Origin: Anaerolineales bacterium
GTDB lineage: Bacteria; Chloroflexota; Anaerolineae; Anaerolineales; UBA11579
Direction: 5' to 3'
Length of the DNA stretch: 61,099 nt
Assembly (NCBI GenBank): GCA_020059485.1
Contig: JAGVCA010000055.1
Span: forward strand, 1 to 61,099
The translations under genes were made by a program, and so were the position numbers. The notes below the pieces were generated by a model that made no database searches, was not told the DNA's origin, and saw nothing but the letters and a program-made list of their open reading frames with translations. Every line of letters starts with the position of its first letter. The stretch's first letter is position 1. Shown here one piece after another: positions 34,580 through 42,652 of this stretch.

Positions 34580-35770
34580 TTAAAAATATTGTGATCTAAC
34601 CTGACCTTGTCCAATTAAATTACTCAACACAAAGAAATTTTTCGTTTCCCATCTGATCCGACCGGCAATTATTGCTGGCGAGATAGAAAGTTCACGAGCT
34701 ATTTCTTGAATTTCATCAGGATCCTGATGTGTTAGTAGTCTATCTGAGATGGAAGCCCAAATTTCTGATTTGATTAGAATTTCACCGGCGAAATCATCAG
34801 CTTCTGGTTCGCAATCAGGATCATCGGGATTAGGAACATTGTCCGTGTCATCAAAATAAGCCCGGTTATCATCGTTGAGATGAAAATAGAGATGGGCGAG
34901 TTCGTGTGCCAGCGTAAACCAGAAATTATCAAGTCGATCATGGCGTAAAGTCATTCCGATTATGGGGGCACCCGCAATCGACTTGAAACACGCGCCATCC
35001 AAATACGTTTTTGGAAGATGCTTTAGCACAATGAAGTGAATTCCTTTATTATTCAAATACTCTTTGGCCAGTTGTGGGCCCTCAGATAGCTGGCTGAGAG
35101 ATATGACCTCCCTGAAAAATCTATCGTTTAGGAAATCGCGAGAATATTCTGGCAGATTCTCCGCAGAGGCGATCTGAAGTACTCTGGCGTGCCAGGCCTT
35201 AAGCGCATTGGAATCCATTTCTTTATCTGAGTTTCTGCAATACACCTGCTCAGGCAATCCGCTGTCGAATACAGAGAACAGATCGATCAATAGCTCATCA
35301 CCATATTCTTTGGCCTGATATAAGGGCTTATCAAAATTGCTGAAATAGCCTTGATTGAACATCTCAACAAATGGATATTCGCGCCAATCATATTCGGGAT
35401 CTCCAATCACTCCGCCTGGTTCTTGTAATAAAACCTCCGCGGGGATCCCTAACCCCTCGTTCAGAGAACGGATCATATTAAGGCTCAACGGGCGCTTGTA
35501 ATTTAACACTTCCGAGACTTTACTCTGACTGCCGATGTATTTTTGCATATCTTTTTGGGTTAAACTCTGCTGTTCCATGCGGAATTTAATCGCCTGAATT
35601 GGGTCTGGAAGGTTAACAGGAAAATGTTCTTCCTCATAACGTTCAATGAGCAATGAGAGCACCTCTAAAGTGTCTTCTTCAGGAGATCCCGGGGCAGCAT
35701 CCATCAGACTCTCCAGGTGCCCAAGAGCCTCCTTATATTCTTCTTCTGTTCGAATCACTTTTACTTTCAT
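34580..35770 (-). CDS. higA: HigA-like antitoxin fused to ImmA/IrrE metallopeptidase
   Basis: 396 residues. A HigA-type N-terminus with an XRE helix-turn-helix (about 60-110, LTQKDMQKYIGSQSKVSEVL) is joined to a C-terminal ImmA/IrrE-type zinc peptidase domain with HELAH at 289-293. ImmA/IrrE proteases cleave partner repressors in mobile elements. Here the fusion suggests an antitoxin with built-in or regulated proteolysis (inference). Its ATG overlaps the stop of the HigB gene by one base (TGATG), so the two form one toxin-antitoxin unit. Confidence 0.85.
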   Translation of the reverse strand: MKVKVIRTEEEYKEALGHLESLMDAAPGSPEEDTLEVLSLLIERYEEEHFPVNLPDPIQAIKFRMEQQSLTQKDMQKYIGSQSKVSEVLNYKRPLSLNMIRSLNEGLGIPAEVLLQEPGGVIGDPEYDWREYPFVEMFNQGYFSNFDKPLYQAKEYGDELLIDLFSVFDSGLPEQVYCRNSDKEMDSNALKAWHARVLQIASAENLPEYSRDFLNDRFFREVISLSQLSEGPQLAKEYLNNKGIHFIVLKHLPKTYLDGACFKSIAGAPIIGMTLRHDRLDNFWFTLAHELAHLYFHLNDDNRAYFDDTDNVPNPDDPDCEPEADDFAGEILIKSEIWASISDRLLTHQDPDEIQEIARELSISPAIIAGRIRWETKNFFVLSNLIGQGQVRSQYF

Positions 35771-36063
35771 CAGATTTTCTCCGCATCAATTTTGTCATAT
35801 TCAGCGTGAGTACCGAAAAATCTTATGTATATTATTCCTGTGATGTAGTGGATTTTAACCACCAGGCGGTAATCATTTCCTTTAATGTTGAACACCACAC
35901 GATTATCGGACAGAATACTGGCATTGGCGTAACGTTGCTTGATGGCGGCTGGTGTTTTCCAATTCGCGTGTTTGGCTTCATAAAACCAGGCTTCCAATTG
36001 CTGTTCCGCATCTGGATGGGTCCGGTAGTATTCTGTTAAGGTTTTCCTTGCAACGATGCGCAC
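35770..36063 (-). CDS. higB: HigB-family toxin (mRNA interferase)
   Basis: 97 residues, normal for the HigB_toxin family of RelE-fold ribonucleases that cut mRNA on the ribosome. It shows family features: an N-terminal EYYRTHPDAEQQLEAW, then KGNDYRLVVKIHY and the C-terminal IRFFGTHAEYDKID. The start is GTG at 36063 with AAGG upstream. It is the first gene of the pair with the HigA-ImmA fusion, the usual toxin-first order of hig loci. Confidence 0.92.
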   Translation of the reverse strand: MRIVARKTLTEYYRTHPDAEQQLEAWFYEAKHANWKTPAAIKQRYANASILSDNRVVFNIKGNDYRLVVKIHYITGIIYIRFFGTHAEYDKIDAEKI

Positions 36064-36077
36064 TGTGATTGACCTTG

Positions 36078-36133
36078 ATTATATCCCAATATGGGTATTA
36101 TTAATATTATATCCCACAATGGGATTTTGTGAA
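36078..36133 (-). promoter_or_regulatory. Promoter and twin operators of the higBA operon
   Basis: Two inverted repeats of the form TCCCA-N3-TGGG(A) lie 28 bp apart, at about 36084-36097 and 36112-36124. Reading leftward, TTCACA (36133-36128) and TATAAT (36111-36106) make a promoter with 16-bp spacing that encloses one repeat, while the other lies just downstream. Autorepression by the HigA-type HTH protein would be expected. The rest of the 36064-36395 gap shows no gene. Confidence 0.6.
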
Positions 36134-36395
36134 TTTTCTTTGCCGCACCTTGCCGAGCGGCAACATCGTCGGGCTAGCCTAAGCGGAACGCTTACTTTGG
36201 TGGGGACCTTGCCAGTTATCGGACAGCATTTCTTGGTATATTAGATTCGTTTGAGACAGCCTAATAAAAAACGCATCATTTGATTTGGCTGCTTGCCGGG
36301 GTATTGGACGGGCCCAGTACTCGAAATTGATTATCTGTTATCCTGGGCCCTGGGCAATTCGTGCAGGAAGAGGGATTTAAAACAGGAGACCTTTA

Positions 36396-37586
36396 TTGAA
36401 AACGTCGCTTCGGCTACAAATCGCTTCATTTACCGTCACTCGCCTGATCATGTCGATTGCCTTTCGCATGGTTTATCCTCTTCTGCCTATCTTTCGCGAT
36501 GGCCTGGGCGTTTCTCTGGACACGTTGTCGCGCAGCCTGGGCTTGCGCTCACTGCTGGCCGCCTTTGGTCCTTTTGTTTCTTCCATTGCAGATAGCCGCG
36601 GCCGCAAAACCGGCATGCTGCTCGGCATCTCAGTCTTTTTCGTCGGCACGGGCGTCGTGATCTTCTGGCCGACGTTTCCCGGCTTTGTATTGGCAACCAT
36701 GCTCACCTTGCTGGGCAAAGTCACCTTCGATCCCGCCATGCAGGCTTTCATTGGTGACCGTGTGCCCTACCAGCGTCGTGGCCTGGCACTTACCGTCACC
36801 GAGCTGTCCTGGTCGACTGCCTTTATCCTGGGTGTGCCCCTGATCGCTTGGGTGATTGCCCGTGAGGGCTGGGTGGCGCCATTCCCTTTGCTGGGTGGCC
36901 TGGCTCTTATCATGCTGTTCGTCCTGGGTCTTGTCCTCCCCAAGGACGCGAGCTACGCGGCGGAGCGCCCGCGGATGTGGACCAGCTTTCGGCGCATCTT
37001 ATCCAGTCCTTCGGGGCGGGCAGCCATGCTTTTCACATTGCTGATCTGTGTGGCCAACGAGTTGATCGCCCTGGTCTTCGGCGTCTGGATGGAGGATAGC
37101 TTCGGCCTGCAGCTTACCGCACTGGGCGCCTCAGCCGCCGTGCTTGGCGTTGCCGAACTGGCCGGCGAGGGTCTGGTGGCCGGATTCAGCGATCGTGTCG
37201 GCAAGCGACGGGCCATCATGATCGGTGTGGGCGGCAACATTGCTTCTCTGATCGCTTTGCTGATGCTGGGGAAAAGCTTGGCCGGGGCCCTGGTCGGTTT
37301 GTTCTTCTTTTATATCAGCTTTGAATTCGCGATTGTCAGCAGCATCCCGATGATGACCGAGGTCGTGCCCGGCGCACGGGCTGCGATGATGGGCTTTTTC
37401 TTCACCAGCGCTTCGCTGGGGCGCGCCTCCGCGGCCTTGCTGGCGATACCGCTCTACAGCGTAGGATTCGCAGCCAGTGTTCTGGTGGCCGCGCTGTTTA
37501 ACACCGGGGCTTTGCTGGCCTTGCGGCGAGTGTTAATCCCCGGCGATGACCTTGCCTCTGAAGTGCAAGGCCTATCATCAACTTGA
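36396..37586 (+). CDS. Major facilitator superfamily transporter
   Basis: 396 residues with about twelve membrane helices. The MFS motif A-like loop after helix 2 reads SSIADSRGRKTGM, and a second copy GFSDRVGKRRAIM follows helix 8, as expected for a two-half MFS fold. The cargo cannot be told from sequence; sugar or drug efflux members look similar. The start is TTG at 36396, supported by AGGAG seven bases upstream. It stands alone between toxin-antitoxin loci. The 229-bp gap after it holds nothing I can support. Confidence 0.85.
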   Translation: MKTSLRLQIASFTVTRLIMSIAFRMVYPLLPIFRDGLGVSLDTLSRSLGLRSLLAAFGPFVSSIADSRGRKTGMLLGISVFFVGTGVVIFWPTFPGFVLATMLTLLGKVTFDPAMQAFIGDRVPYQRRGLALTVTELSWSTAFILGVPLIAWVIAREGWVAPFPLLGGLALIMLFVLGLVLPKDASYAAERPRMWTSFRRILSSPSGRAAMLFTLLICVANELIALVFGVWMEDSFGLQLTALGASAAVLGVAELAGEGLVAGFSDRVGKRRAIMIGVGGNIASLIALLMLGKSLAGALVGLFFFYISFEFAIVSSIPMMTEVVPGARAAMMGFFFTSASLGRASAALLAIPLYSVGFAASVLVAALFNTGALLALRRVLIPGDDLASEVQGLSST

Positions 37587-37815
37587 TTTTGAATCGCAAG
37601 AAGTGTCGATGAACCGCATCTCGCTGTTAGTTTTTTCATGACCCAATTCGGCGCCATTTGGTCGCTTTTGGGATTTCACAGGTTAGCAGACAGCAAGGAA
37701 TTTAATTAAATTCAATGTGTGGAACCCGATTGAAAAGCTGCAGGATCGTGATGTTTCGAAATAATGGGAGCGTTGTACACGAACATGGTGAGCTCTAGCA
37801 ATCGCTGAGGACATG

Positions 37816-38313
37816 TCACTTTGAGGCAAGCAAATTTATTGCTTTATACGCCTCGTCTAGAACGCGATTTGAGATCCAAAGTGAGGAATTTGCGAGCGCG
37901 TCCATCAAGAATTTGGCTTGCTCCCCATTGATGTTATCAACAGACAAATTCCACAGCAAAATACCAATTGATCCATGTGATTCCAAATTCAGGGATTCTG
38001 CTAATTGACGCGCTTTTGCATCATCGGTAATAAACCAATCCGCTTCCACTTGAATCGCTAGTGCAATGGCATCGGCTTCTCCCAAATCAACTGTAATTGA
38101 TTCTTGAAATCCTTCGGAGCGTTTTTGAGCTGCCTGATCCAGTTCATGAACTTCAATCCATTGCGGTGGATTCCATCCCTGTGCATTTTGGTAATATTCC
38201 TTTGTCACGCTTTCGGGGATAAGAATTCGGCCTGCATTTTGAAGCAAATGAATTGCCCCAGCTTCACTCAAATGAAGAAGGGGACCTGTATCGCAAACAA
38301 CAATTCGCCGCAT
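37816..38313 (-). CDS. PIN-domain ribonuclease toxin (DUF3368-like)
   Basis: 165 residues. The PIN acidic residues appear in VVCDTGPLLHL (D8), DLGEADAIALA and FITDDAKAR, the expected three clusters. DUF3368 proteins are VapC-like toxins that cut RNA with magnesium. Its ATG follows directly on the TAG of the AbrB-type gene, so the two are coupled as antitoxin and toxin. Confidence 0.85.
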   Translation of the reverse strand: MRRIVVCDTGPLLHLSEAGAIHLLQNAGRILIPESVTKEYYQNAQGWNPPQWIEVHELDQAAQKRSEGFQESITVDLGEADAIALAIQVEADWFITDDAKARQLAESLNLESHGSIGILLWNLSVDNINGEQAKFLMDALANSSLWISNRVLDEAYKAINLLASK

Positions 38314-38532
38314 CTATTTTTTGCCTTTTTGCTTCTTGGCCCAGGCGATATCATCCAGTTGGTATTTTTCCGCGAGGGAGCGATCTAGCACAACCTTAGG
38401 AACTAGACGAATGGAACCATCTTCTTCAACAATTACTTCCAGAAGGTCTCCTTCGTTAAGTTTTGCCTTCCGACGCGTTTGGGCCGGCAAGGTGATTTGA
38501 CCATTGCTGCGTATTTGTAGAAACTCGGACAT
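38314..38532 (-). CDS. AbrB/MazE-type antitoxin
   Basis: 72 residues from the ATG at 38532, which has GAGG just upstream; an ATG 14 codons earlier lacks a site. The swapped-hairpin core is clear (LQIRSNGQITLPAQTRRKAKL, with VEEDGSIRLVP). The C-terminal tail would wrap the PIN toxin. It likely binds its own promoter region, which is AT-rich here. Confidence 0.85.
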   Translation of the reverse strand: MSEFLQIRSNGQITLPAQTRRKAKLNEGDLLEVIVEEDGSIRLVPKVVLDRSLAEKYQLDDIAWAKKQKGKK

Positions 38533-38988
38533 TGGATCCTCGCTTTTTGATAATTTGACTTCCTGAATTCTCATAAATCATATATTTTAAAAATTGTATT
38601 GTCAAGGTGATTTGCTTAGATTCTGAAAAAGGATCCGACATTTCTTAAAGTCAGATCAGAAGATAGACTTAACACAACATCCAAAGTTTTGCGAAGTTGT
38701 TTGATATATGAACTTAATTTTAAGTAGACGAGAGTTTGATTATTCAGACTAGCAGTCACCTTCTCCCAGTGATGTAGGGGTAGGGCGGCTGTCCTCACCG
38801 GTGATTTTTGGAAATTGTCCGGCCGCTTGCGTATTTTTTTTGCTGTTTCGATGGTTATCGGACATCATTTATTCTGTTATCATTTGTTTTGCAGGAAAGG
38901 TGTGCTTCACCGACCTCCAAAAAAGAAAAGGGAAAGCCGAAAATCCCTTTTCAAAGATGGGATAGCGACGTTATTGGAGGATAGCTCA

Positions 38989-39018
38989 TTTTCCAGCTAC
39001 AGTAGGTCAGCTGGAAAA
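38989..39018. repeat. 10-bp inverted repeat, terminator-like on the + strand
   Basis: TTTTCCAGCT (38989-38998) and AGCTGGAAAA (39009-39018) flank a ten-base loop. On the minus strand the stem ends in T residues, which could end leftward transcripts before the AbrB/PIN pair. Otherwise 38533-39044 contains no gene that I can support. Confidence 0.4.
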
Positions 39019-39044
39019 AATGAAATAATTACAATGTATGTTGT

Positions 39045-39422
39045 GATGATCTTCAAGCAGTAGGTGATTATTCAGCGTATTACGTCTTTGTGAACCAAGG
39101 ATTATATTGCAACAATCTTGGGCCGAATGGACTCGTTGAAGATGAATGCTTTGGGGAAAGGAGGAATCGCGTCAGTGGGTAGAGTATTAACATCGAATTA
39201 CCGTGGTACGGTCGGCCAACTCCCTGGCATATCCAAAATAGGGTAAAAGACCTTACACCGATGTTGCCAAATCTTCCGCCGCTGGATCCGCCAATTCCAG
39301 ACCTCATCACACCGATTCCTGTTATTGAGTCCCGGGCGCTTTTTTTATCCGGCAACGGATATGAGAAATATGCTATATTTAATAAACCCAAGCGCACAGG
39401 GAAGGCGCTTATATTAATTTAG
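39045..39422 (+). pseudogene. Decayed coding remnant with one in-frame stop
   Basis: One frame runs 125 codons from 39045 to a TAG at 39420-39422, with a single TAG at 39180-39182. The sequence looks protein-like: YSAYYVFVNQGLYCNNLG before the stop, then ELPWYGRPTPWHIQNRV and a Pro-rich stretch after it. No start codon with a ribosome site is present. I do not recognise the family. Confidence 0.35.
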
Positions 39423-39531
39423 CGGAGGACCATTTTATAGTCTCGTCTTTTTAGGGTGGTTTCTAAGAGTTGATTCTCTAGCGATAACAACCAAGTGGTT
39501 TTGTAAGTAATATTGACGAAAGGATGAGGTA

Positions 39532-41571
39532 ATGTCAATAACTCAGGCGCAAATAGAAGTTGCACAAAATAGGCAACATAATGCAGCCCATGATGAAAAT
39601 CTTCAGGTTAGATTAATTGCTGGTCCTGGGTCAGGCAAATCTTTTGCGATACAAGAGCGAGTAAAATGGTTGCTAGAGAGAGAAATTTCTCCAGACACAA
39701 TTTATGTAATCTCCTTTACCCGCGCATCAACCCTAGATCTTCGAAATCGGATTATTGAATATTGCAAAAATGCAGGATTAAATAATGTTGAACAAATAAA
39801 CATCTCAACTCTACATTCTCTTGCGTTGAGAGCTCTCCGTGTAGCGGGTTTATTGACTTATCCAGCCGATCCTCTTGTGTTAGATGACTTTGAATTAGAT
39901 AATATACTCGATATTGAATTTTCCCGTTCATCAGGCTACATACCCAAGGAAGGCGTTGGGTATTCGCCAGGGCGATGTAAAACAATAAGGATTGATTACG
40001 AAGCCTTTTGTGGTACCGGTCAATGGGAACCTCCAAATAATATTCCACCCAGCCCGCCAATTTCACAAGAAGAGAGGCAGGCATATAAAAGGTTTCATAA
40101 TCCTAGAACCCAAATATACTCCTGTGTTCTTCCGGGAGAAATAGTAAGGCAGTGTGTCGTAAATATGCAGGCAGGTTTGCTGAATCCTGTTTCCCTTTTG
40201 AATATTCAACAGTTGATTGTTGATGAGTATCAAGATCTCAATCCCACCGATTTAGAATTTATCGATCGACTCATACAGAACAGGGTTACGACTTTTGTCG
40301 CAGGGGATGATGATCAAAGCATCTATTCTTTTCGATTTGCATCACCTCAAGGAATCCAGTCATTCTTAAATCGTTTTCCACAGGCAAGTGACCATGAGTT
40401 GAGAGAATGTTTTAGGTGTGCAAGCAGTATTCTAGACGCAGCGCGGAATCTTATTGATAATCATTCAGAACCTATACGAATCCCTAAAAATCTTACTTCT
40501 TTATATTTAGAATCTGATCCGCCGGTTACAGGCGTGGTGCATCGGTGGAGGTTTAGAAGTTTTATCACAGAAGCCAGGGCAATAGCGGAATCATGTTCGA
40601 GACTAATAGAAGCGGGGATTTCACCCAATAAAATAATGATATTAATCAGCAACAAGCGGGCTCTTCTGAAAACAATAATTCAGCAGTTAGACGAAGCAGG
40701 TGTGAAATATGAAGCTCCAAAATCCGATGGGTTCTTCGAAACCTCTCCGGGGAGATTCATCCTGGCAATGTTGCGTATTATTTGTAATTCAGAAGATTAT
40801 GTGGCCCATCGCTTGATTTTAGGTCTTCGGCCAGGGGTTGGGCCTGTAACATGCAACAATGTTGCAGAATCAACAATTCAGCATAACCTTAATTTTCATG
40901 ATCTATTTTATCAGCCAATCCCCAATGGCGTTTTGCAACAGAGAGAGTTATTGGCTTTAAATCACGCTAGGCAAATATGCGGAACCATAGAAGGGTGGTC
41001 TACAGACGAAACACTCGAGAACCATGGTGAAGATATAACAAATTTGGTCGGCAACATTTTTGGAGAGCAAGCAGCATTGGGATGGAAAGAAGTTATAACC
41101 GATCTGCCGAGAGGAATGACCCTAGAAGAGTTAGTGAATTATTTTCGAGCAGATACTGATGAGCAACAAGCGAGCTTGTTAGAGGAAGTTTACAATCGCC
41201 TTGAAATTCAAATTCCCGAATACGGGTTGTTGCCACCTAAAGTAAGAATAATGACAATGCATAGCGCAAAGGGTCTCAGTGCTCAGGTTATATTCATCCC
41301 AGGATTGATGGAAGAAATATTGCCCGGCCAGTTAAGGAGGCCTTATCCAGGATTAGTATTGGAAGCCGCCAGAATGCTTTATGTCTCAGTTACCCGGGCC
41401 AGAGCCGCCTGTATAGCATCCTTTTCTACATCTCGGGTGGTATACGGAAAATTTTCACAACAGACCCCATCGAGGTTTGTTGCTAATCTTGCAGGGGTAT
41501 TTTCTAATCGAGAAAATGGACTATCTGATGATGAGGTCGACTCAATCTCAGAGTTTGTTCAGAACCTTTAA
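39532..41571 (+). CDS. UvrD/Rep-like superfamily 1A DNA helicase
   Basis: 679 residues. Motifs in order: GPGSGKS (31-37, Walker A), TRAST (Ia), VDEYQD (D231/E232, motif II), DDQSIYSFRFA (motif III), TMHSAKGL (motif V) and YVSVTRARAA (motif VI). These ATP-driven 3'-5' helicases act in repair, and related ones serve phage-defence systems such as Gabija. The ATG at 39532 follows GGATGAGG. It reads in the same direction as the BREX-like operon, 148 bp upstream of its first large gene. Whether it belongs functionally to that system is uncertain. Its composition is strongly AT-rich. Confidence 0.88.
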   Translation: MSITQAQIEVAQNRQHNAAHDENLQVRLIAGPGSGKSFAIQERVKWLLEREISPDTIYVISFTRASTLDLRNRIIEYCKNAGLNNVEQINISTLHSLALRALRVAGLLTYPADPLVLDDFELDNILDIEFSRSSGYIPKEGVGYSPGRCKTIRIDYEAFCGTGQWEPPNNIPPSPPISQEERQAYKRFHNPRTQIYSCVLPGEIVRQCVVNMQAGLLNPVSLLNIQQLIVDEYQDLNPTDLEFIDRLIQNRVTTFVAGDDDQSIYSFRFASPQGIQSFLNRFPQASDHELRECFRCASSILDAARNLIDNHSEPIRIPKNLTSLYLESDPPVTGVVHRWRFRSFITEARAIAESCSRLIEAGISPNKIMILISNKRALLKTIIQQLDEAGVKYEAPKSDGFFETSPGRFILAMLRIICNSEDYVAHRLILGLRPGVGPVTCNNVAESTIQHNLNFHDLFYQPIPNGVLQQRELLALNHARQICGTIEGWSTDETLENHGEDITNLVGNIFGEQAALGWKEVITDLPRGMTLEELVNYFRADTDEQQASLLEEVYNRLEIQIPEYGLLPPKVRIMTMHSAKGLSAQVIFIPGLMEEILPGQLRRPYPGLVLEAARMLYVSVTRARAACIASFSTSRVVYGKFSQQTPSRFVANLAGVFSNRENGLSDDEVDSISEFVQNL

Positions 41572-41611
41572 ATATTTAGGCATTCACCACTCAAGGTAAC
41601 AGGAGATCTAA

Positions 41612-41716
41612 ATGGATTATAATTCCTTAAATATAGGAGCAGAGTTGTATAATATTATTAGTAGACGATTCTCAATGGTCAATTTTGCAGTAATAGAATC
41701 AAATTCGCATAGCTAA
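41612..41716 (+). CDS. Candidate 34-residue leader ORF of the BREX-like operon
   Basis: AGGAGA (41601-41606) lies five bases before an ATG opening a 34-codon frame (MDYNSLNIGAELYNIISRR onward). It stops three bases before the DUF4007 start. The DUF4007 ATG itself has no ribosome site, so reinitiation after this ORF could drive it. No family is recognised, and chance cannot be excluded. Confidence 0.4.
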   Translation: MDYNSLNIGAELYNIISRRFSMVNFAVIESNSHS

Positions 41717-41719
41717 ATC

Positions 41720-42652
41720 ATGAATAATCCAGTTAATAGTGTGGATGACAGTCGTTCGGAAATTCGGTACCGGTTTTCCGGACATGAGACCTTCCCATTT
41801 CGATATACATGGCCCTCGAAGGCAGTTCGCCACGTAGGAGATCTTCCTGGCTTTTTCAACGATGATGAGGCCTTGGTGATTCTAGGTGTTGGTAAAAACA
41901 TGGTGCGGTCTATACGTCATTGGAGTGAGGCGCTTGGTTTAGTGGAATCTCCTGAGCGCGGCATTTTTCAAACAACTGTACTTGGCAAAGCACTTTTTGG
42001 AGCCGGTGGTTGGGACCCATTCATGGAAGCGCCAGGAACTCTCTGGTTGCTCCATTGGCATTTAGTGCGGGATATTGAAAATGCCTCAACTTGGACTTTG
42101 GCCTTCACTAGATGGACGGCCCTAGAGTTTCGTAAAGAACAGCTCTTATCCTGGTTGTGGGGCCTAACCTCAGAGGCGCCAAACACAAGAGTTACCCAAA
42201 ATTCACTGAAACGTGATGTCGAAGTTTTTCTGCGTACTTATACACCGGGAAAATCGGGTAAAAAGCGTCTAGAAGAGGATTCATTTGATTGCCCCCTTGT
42301 TGAGCTAGGCCTCATTCAAGAGCTGGAGAAGGGGGTCTTTTCATTTGTCAGAGGGCCAAAGCCGTCTTTGCCGCACGAGATCTTCATTTACGGCCTTTTA
42401 GATTATTGGAATCGCAGGTTTGATGCACAAGCAGTCCTTTCCTTTGAACAAATCATGCACGGTGTCGGCGCCCCAGGGGGTGCCTTCAAGCTTGCAGAAA
42501 ATGAACTGTTTGACCAGCTTATCACTCTGCCTAAATGGACTGGGCTTCGTTACGATGACACGGCGGGAATCAGACAGGTCTACCGCGAAGGTGGCGCTCA
42601 AGTCGATGCTGTCGAAGCCTTAGAACGCTACTACCGGGGAATCACTATATGA
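41720..42652 (+). CDS. DUF4007-family protein, copy 1
   Basis: 310 residues. The opening RFSGHETFPFRYTWPSKAV is the diagnostic DUF4007 motif. The rest is helical, with winged-helix-like parts (VILGVGKNMVRSIRHWSEALGLV). DUF4007 genes are repeatedly found beside PAPS-reductase-like and ATPase genes in DNA-modification defence clusters; their biochemical role is not established, and specificity or DNA recognition is a reasonable guess. It overlaps the following ATPase gene by four bases. A more divergent relative is encoded at 49241. Confidence 0.8.
   Translation: MNNPVNSVDDSRSEIRYRFSGHETFPFRYTWPSKAVRHVGDLPGFFNDDEALVILGVGKNMVRSIRHWSEALGLVESPERGIFQTTVLGKALFGAGGWDPFMEAPGTLWLLHWHLVRDIENASTWTLAFTRWTALEFRKEQLLSWLWGLTSEAPNTRVTQNSLKRDVEVFLRTYTPGKSGKKRLEEDSFDCPLVELGLIQELEKGVFSFVRGPKPSLPHEIFIYGLLDYWNRRFDAQAVLSFEQIMHGVGAPGGAFKLAENELFDQLITLPKWTGLRYDDTAGIRQVYREGGAQVDAVEALERYYRGITI

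Noticed and set aside
36396-37586. MFS transporter as part of the HigBA or BREX system
   Set aside because: It is divergent from the hig genes, separated by gaps on both sides, and has no link beyond location.
38925-38952. Nine-base inverted repeat GAAAAGGGA/TCCCTTTTC
   Set aside because: Short stem in AT-rich decayed DNA with a ten-base loop; no position relative to a gene suggests a role.
39080-39397. 105-residue minus-strand ORF in the decayed region
   Set aside because: The opposite strand carries the protein-like remnant; this frame has no ribosome site or motif.
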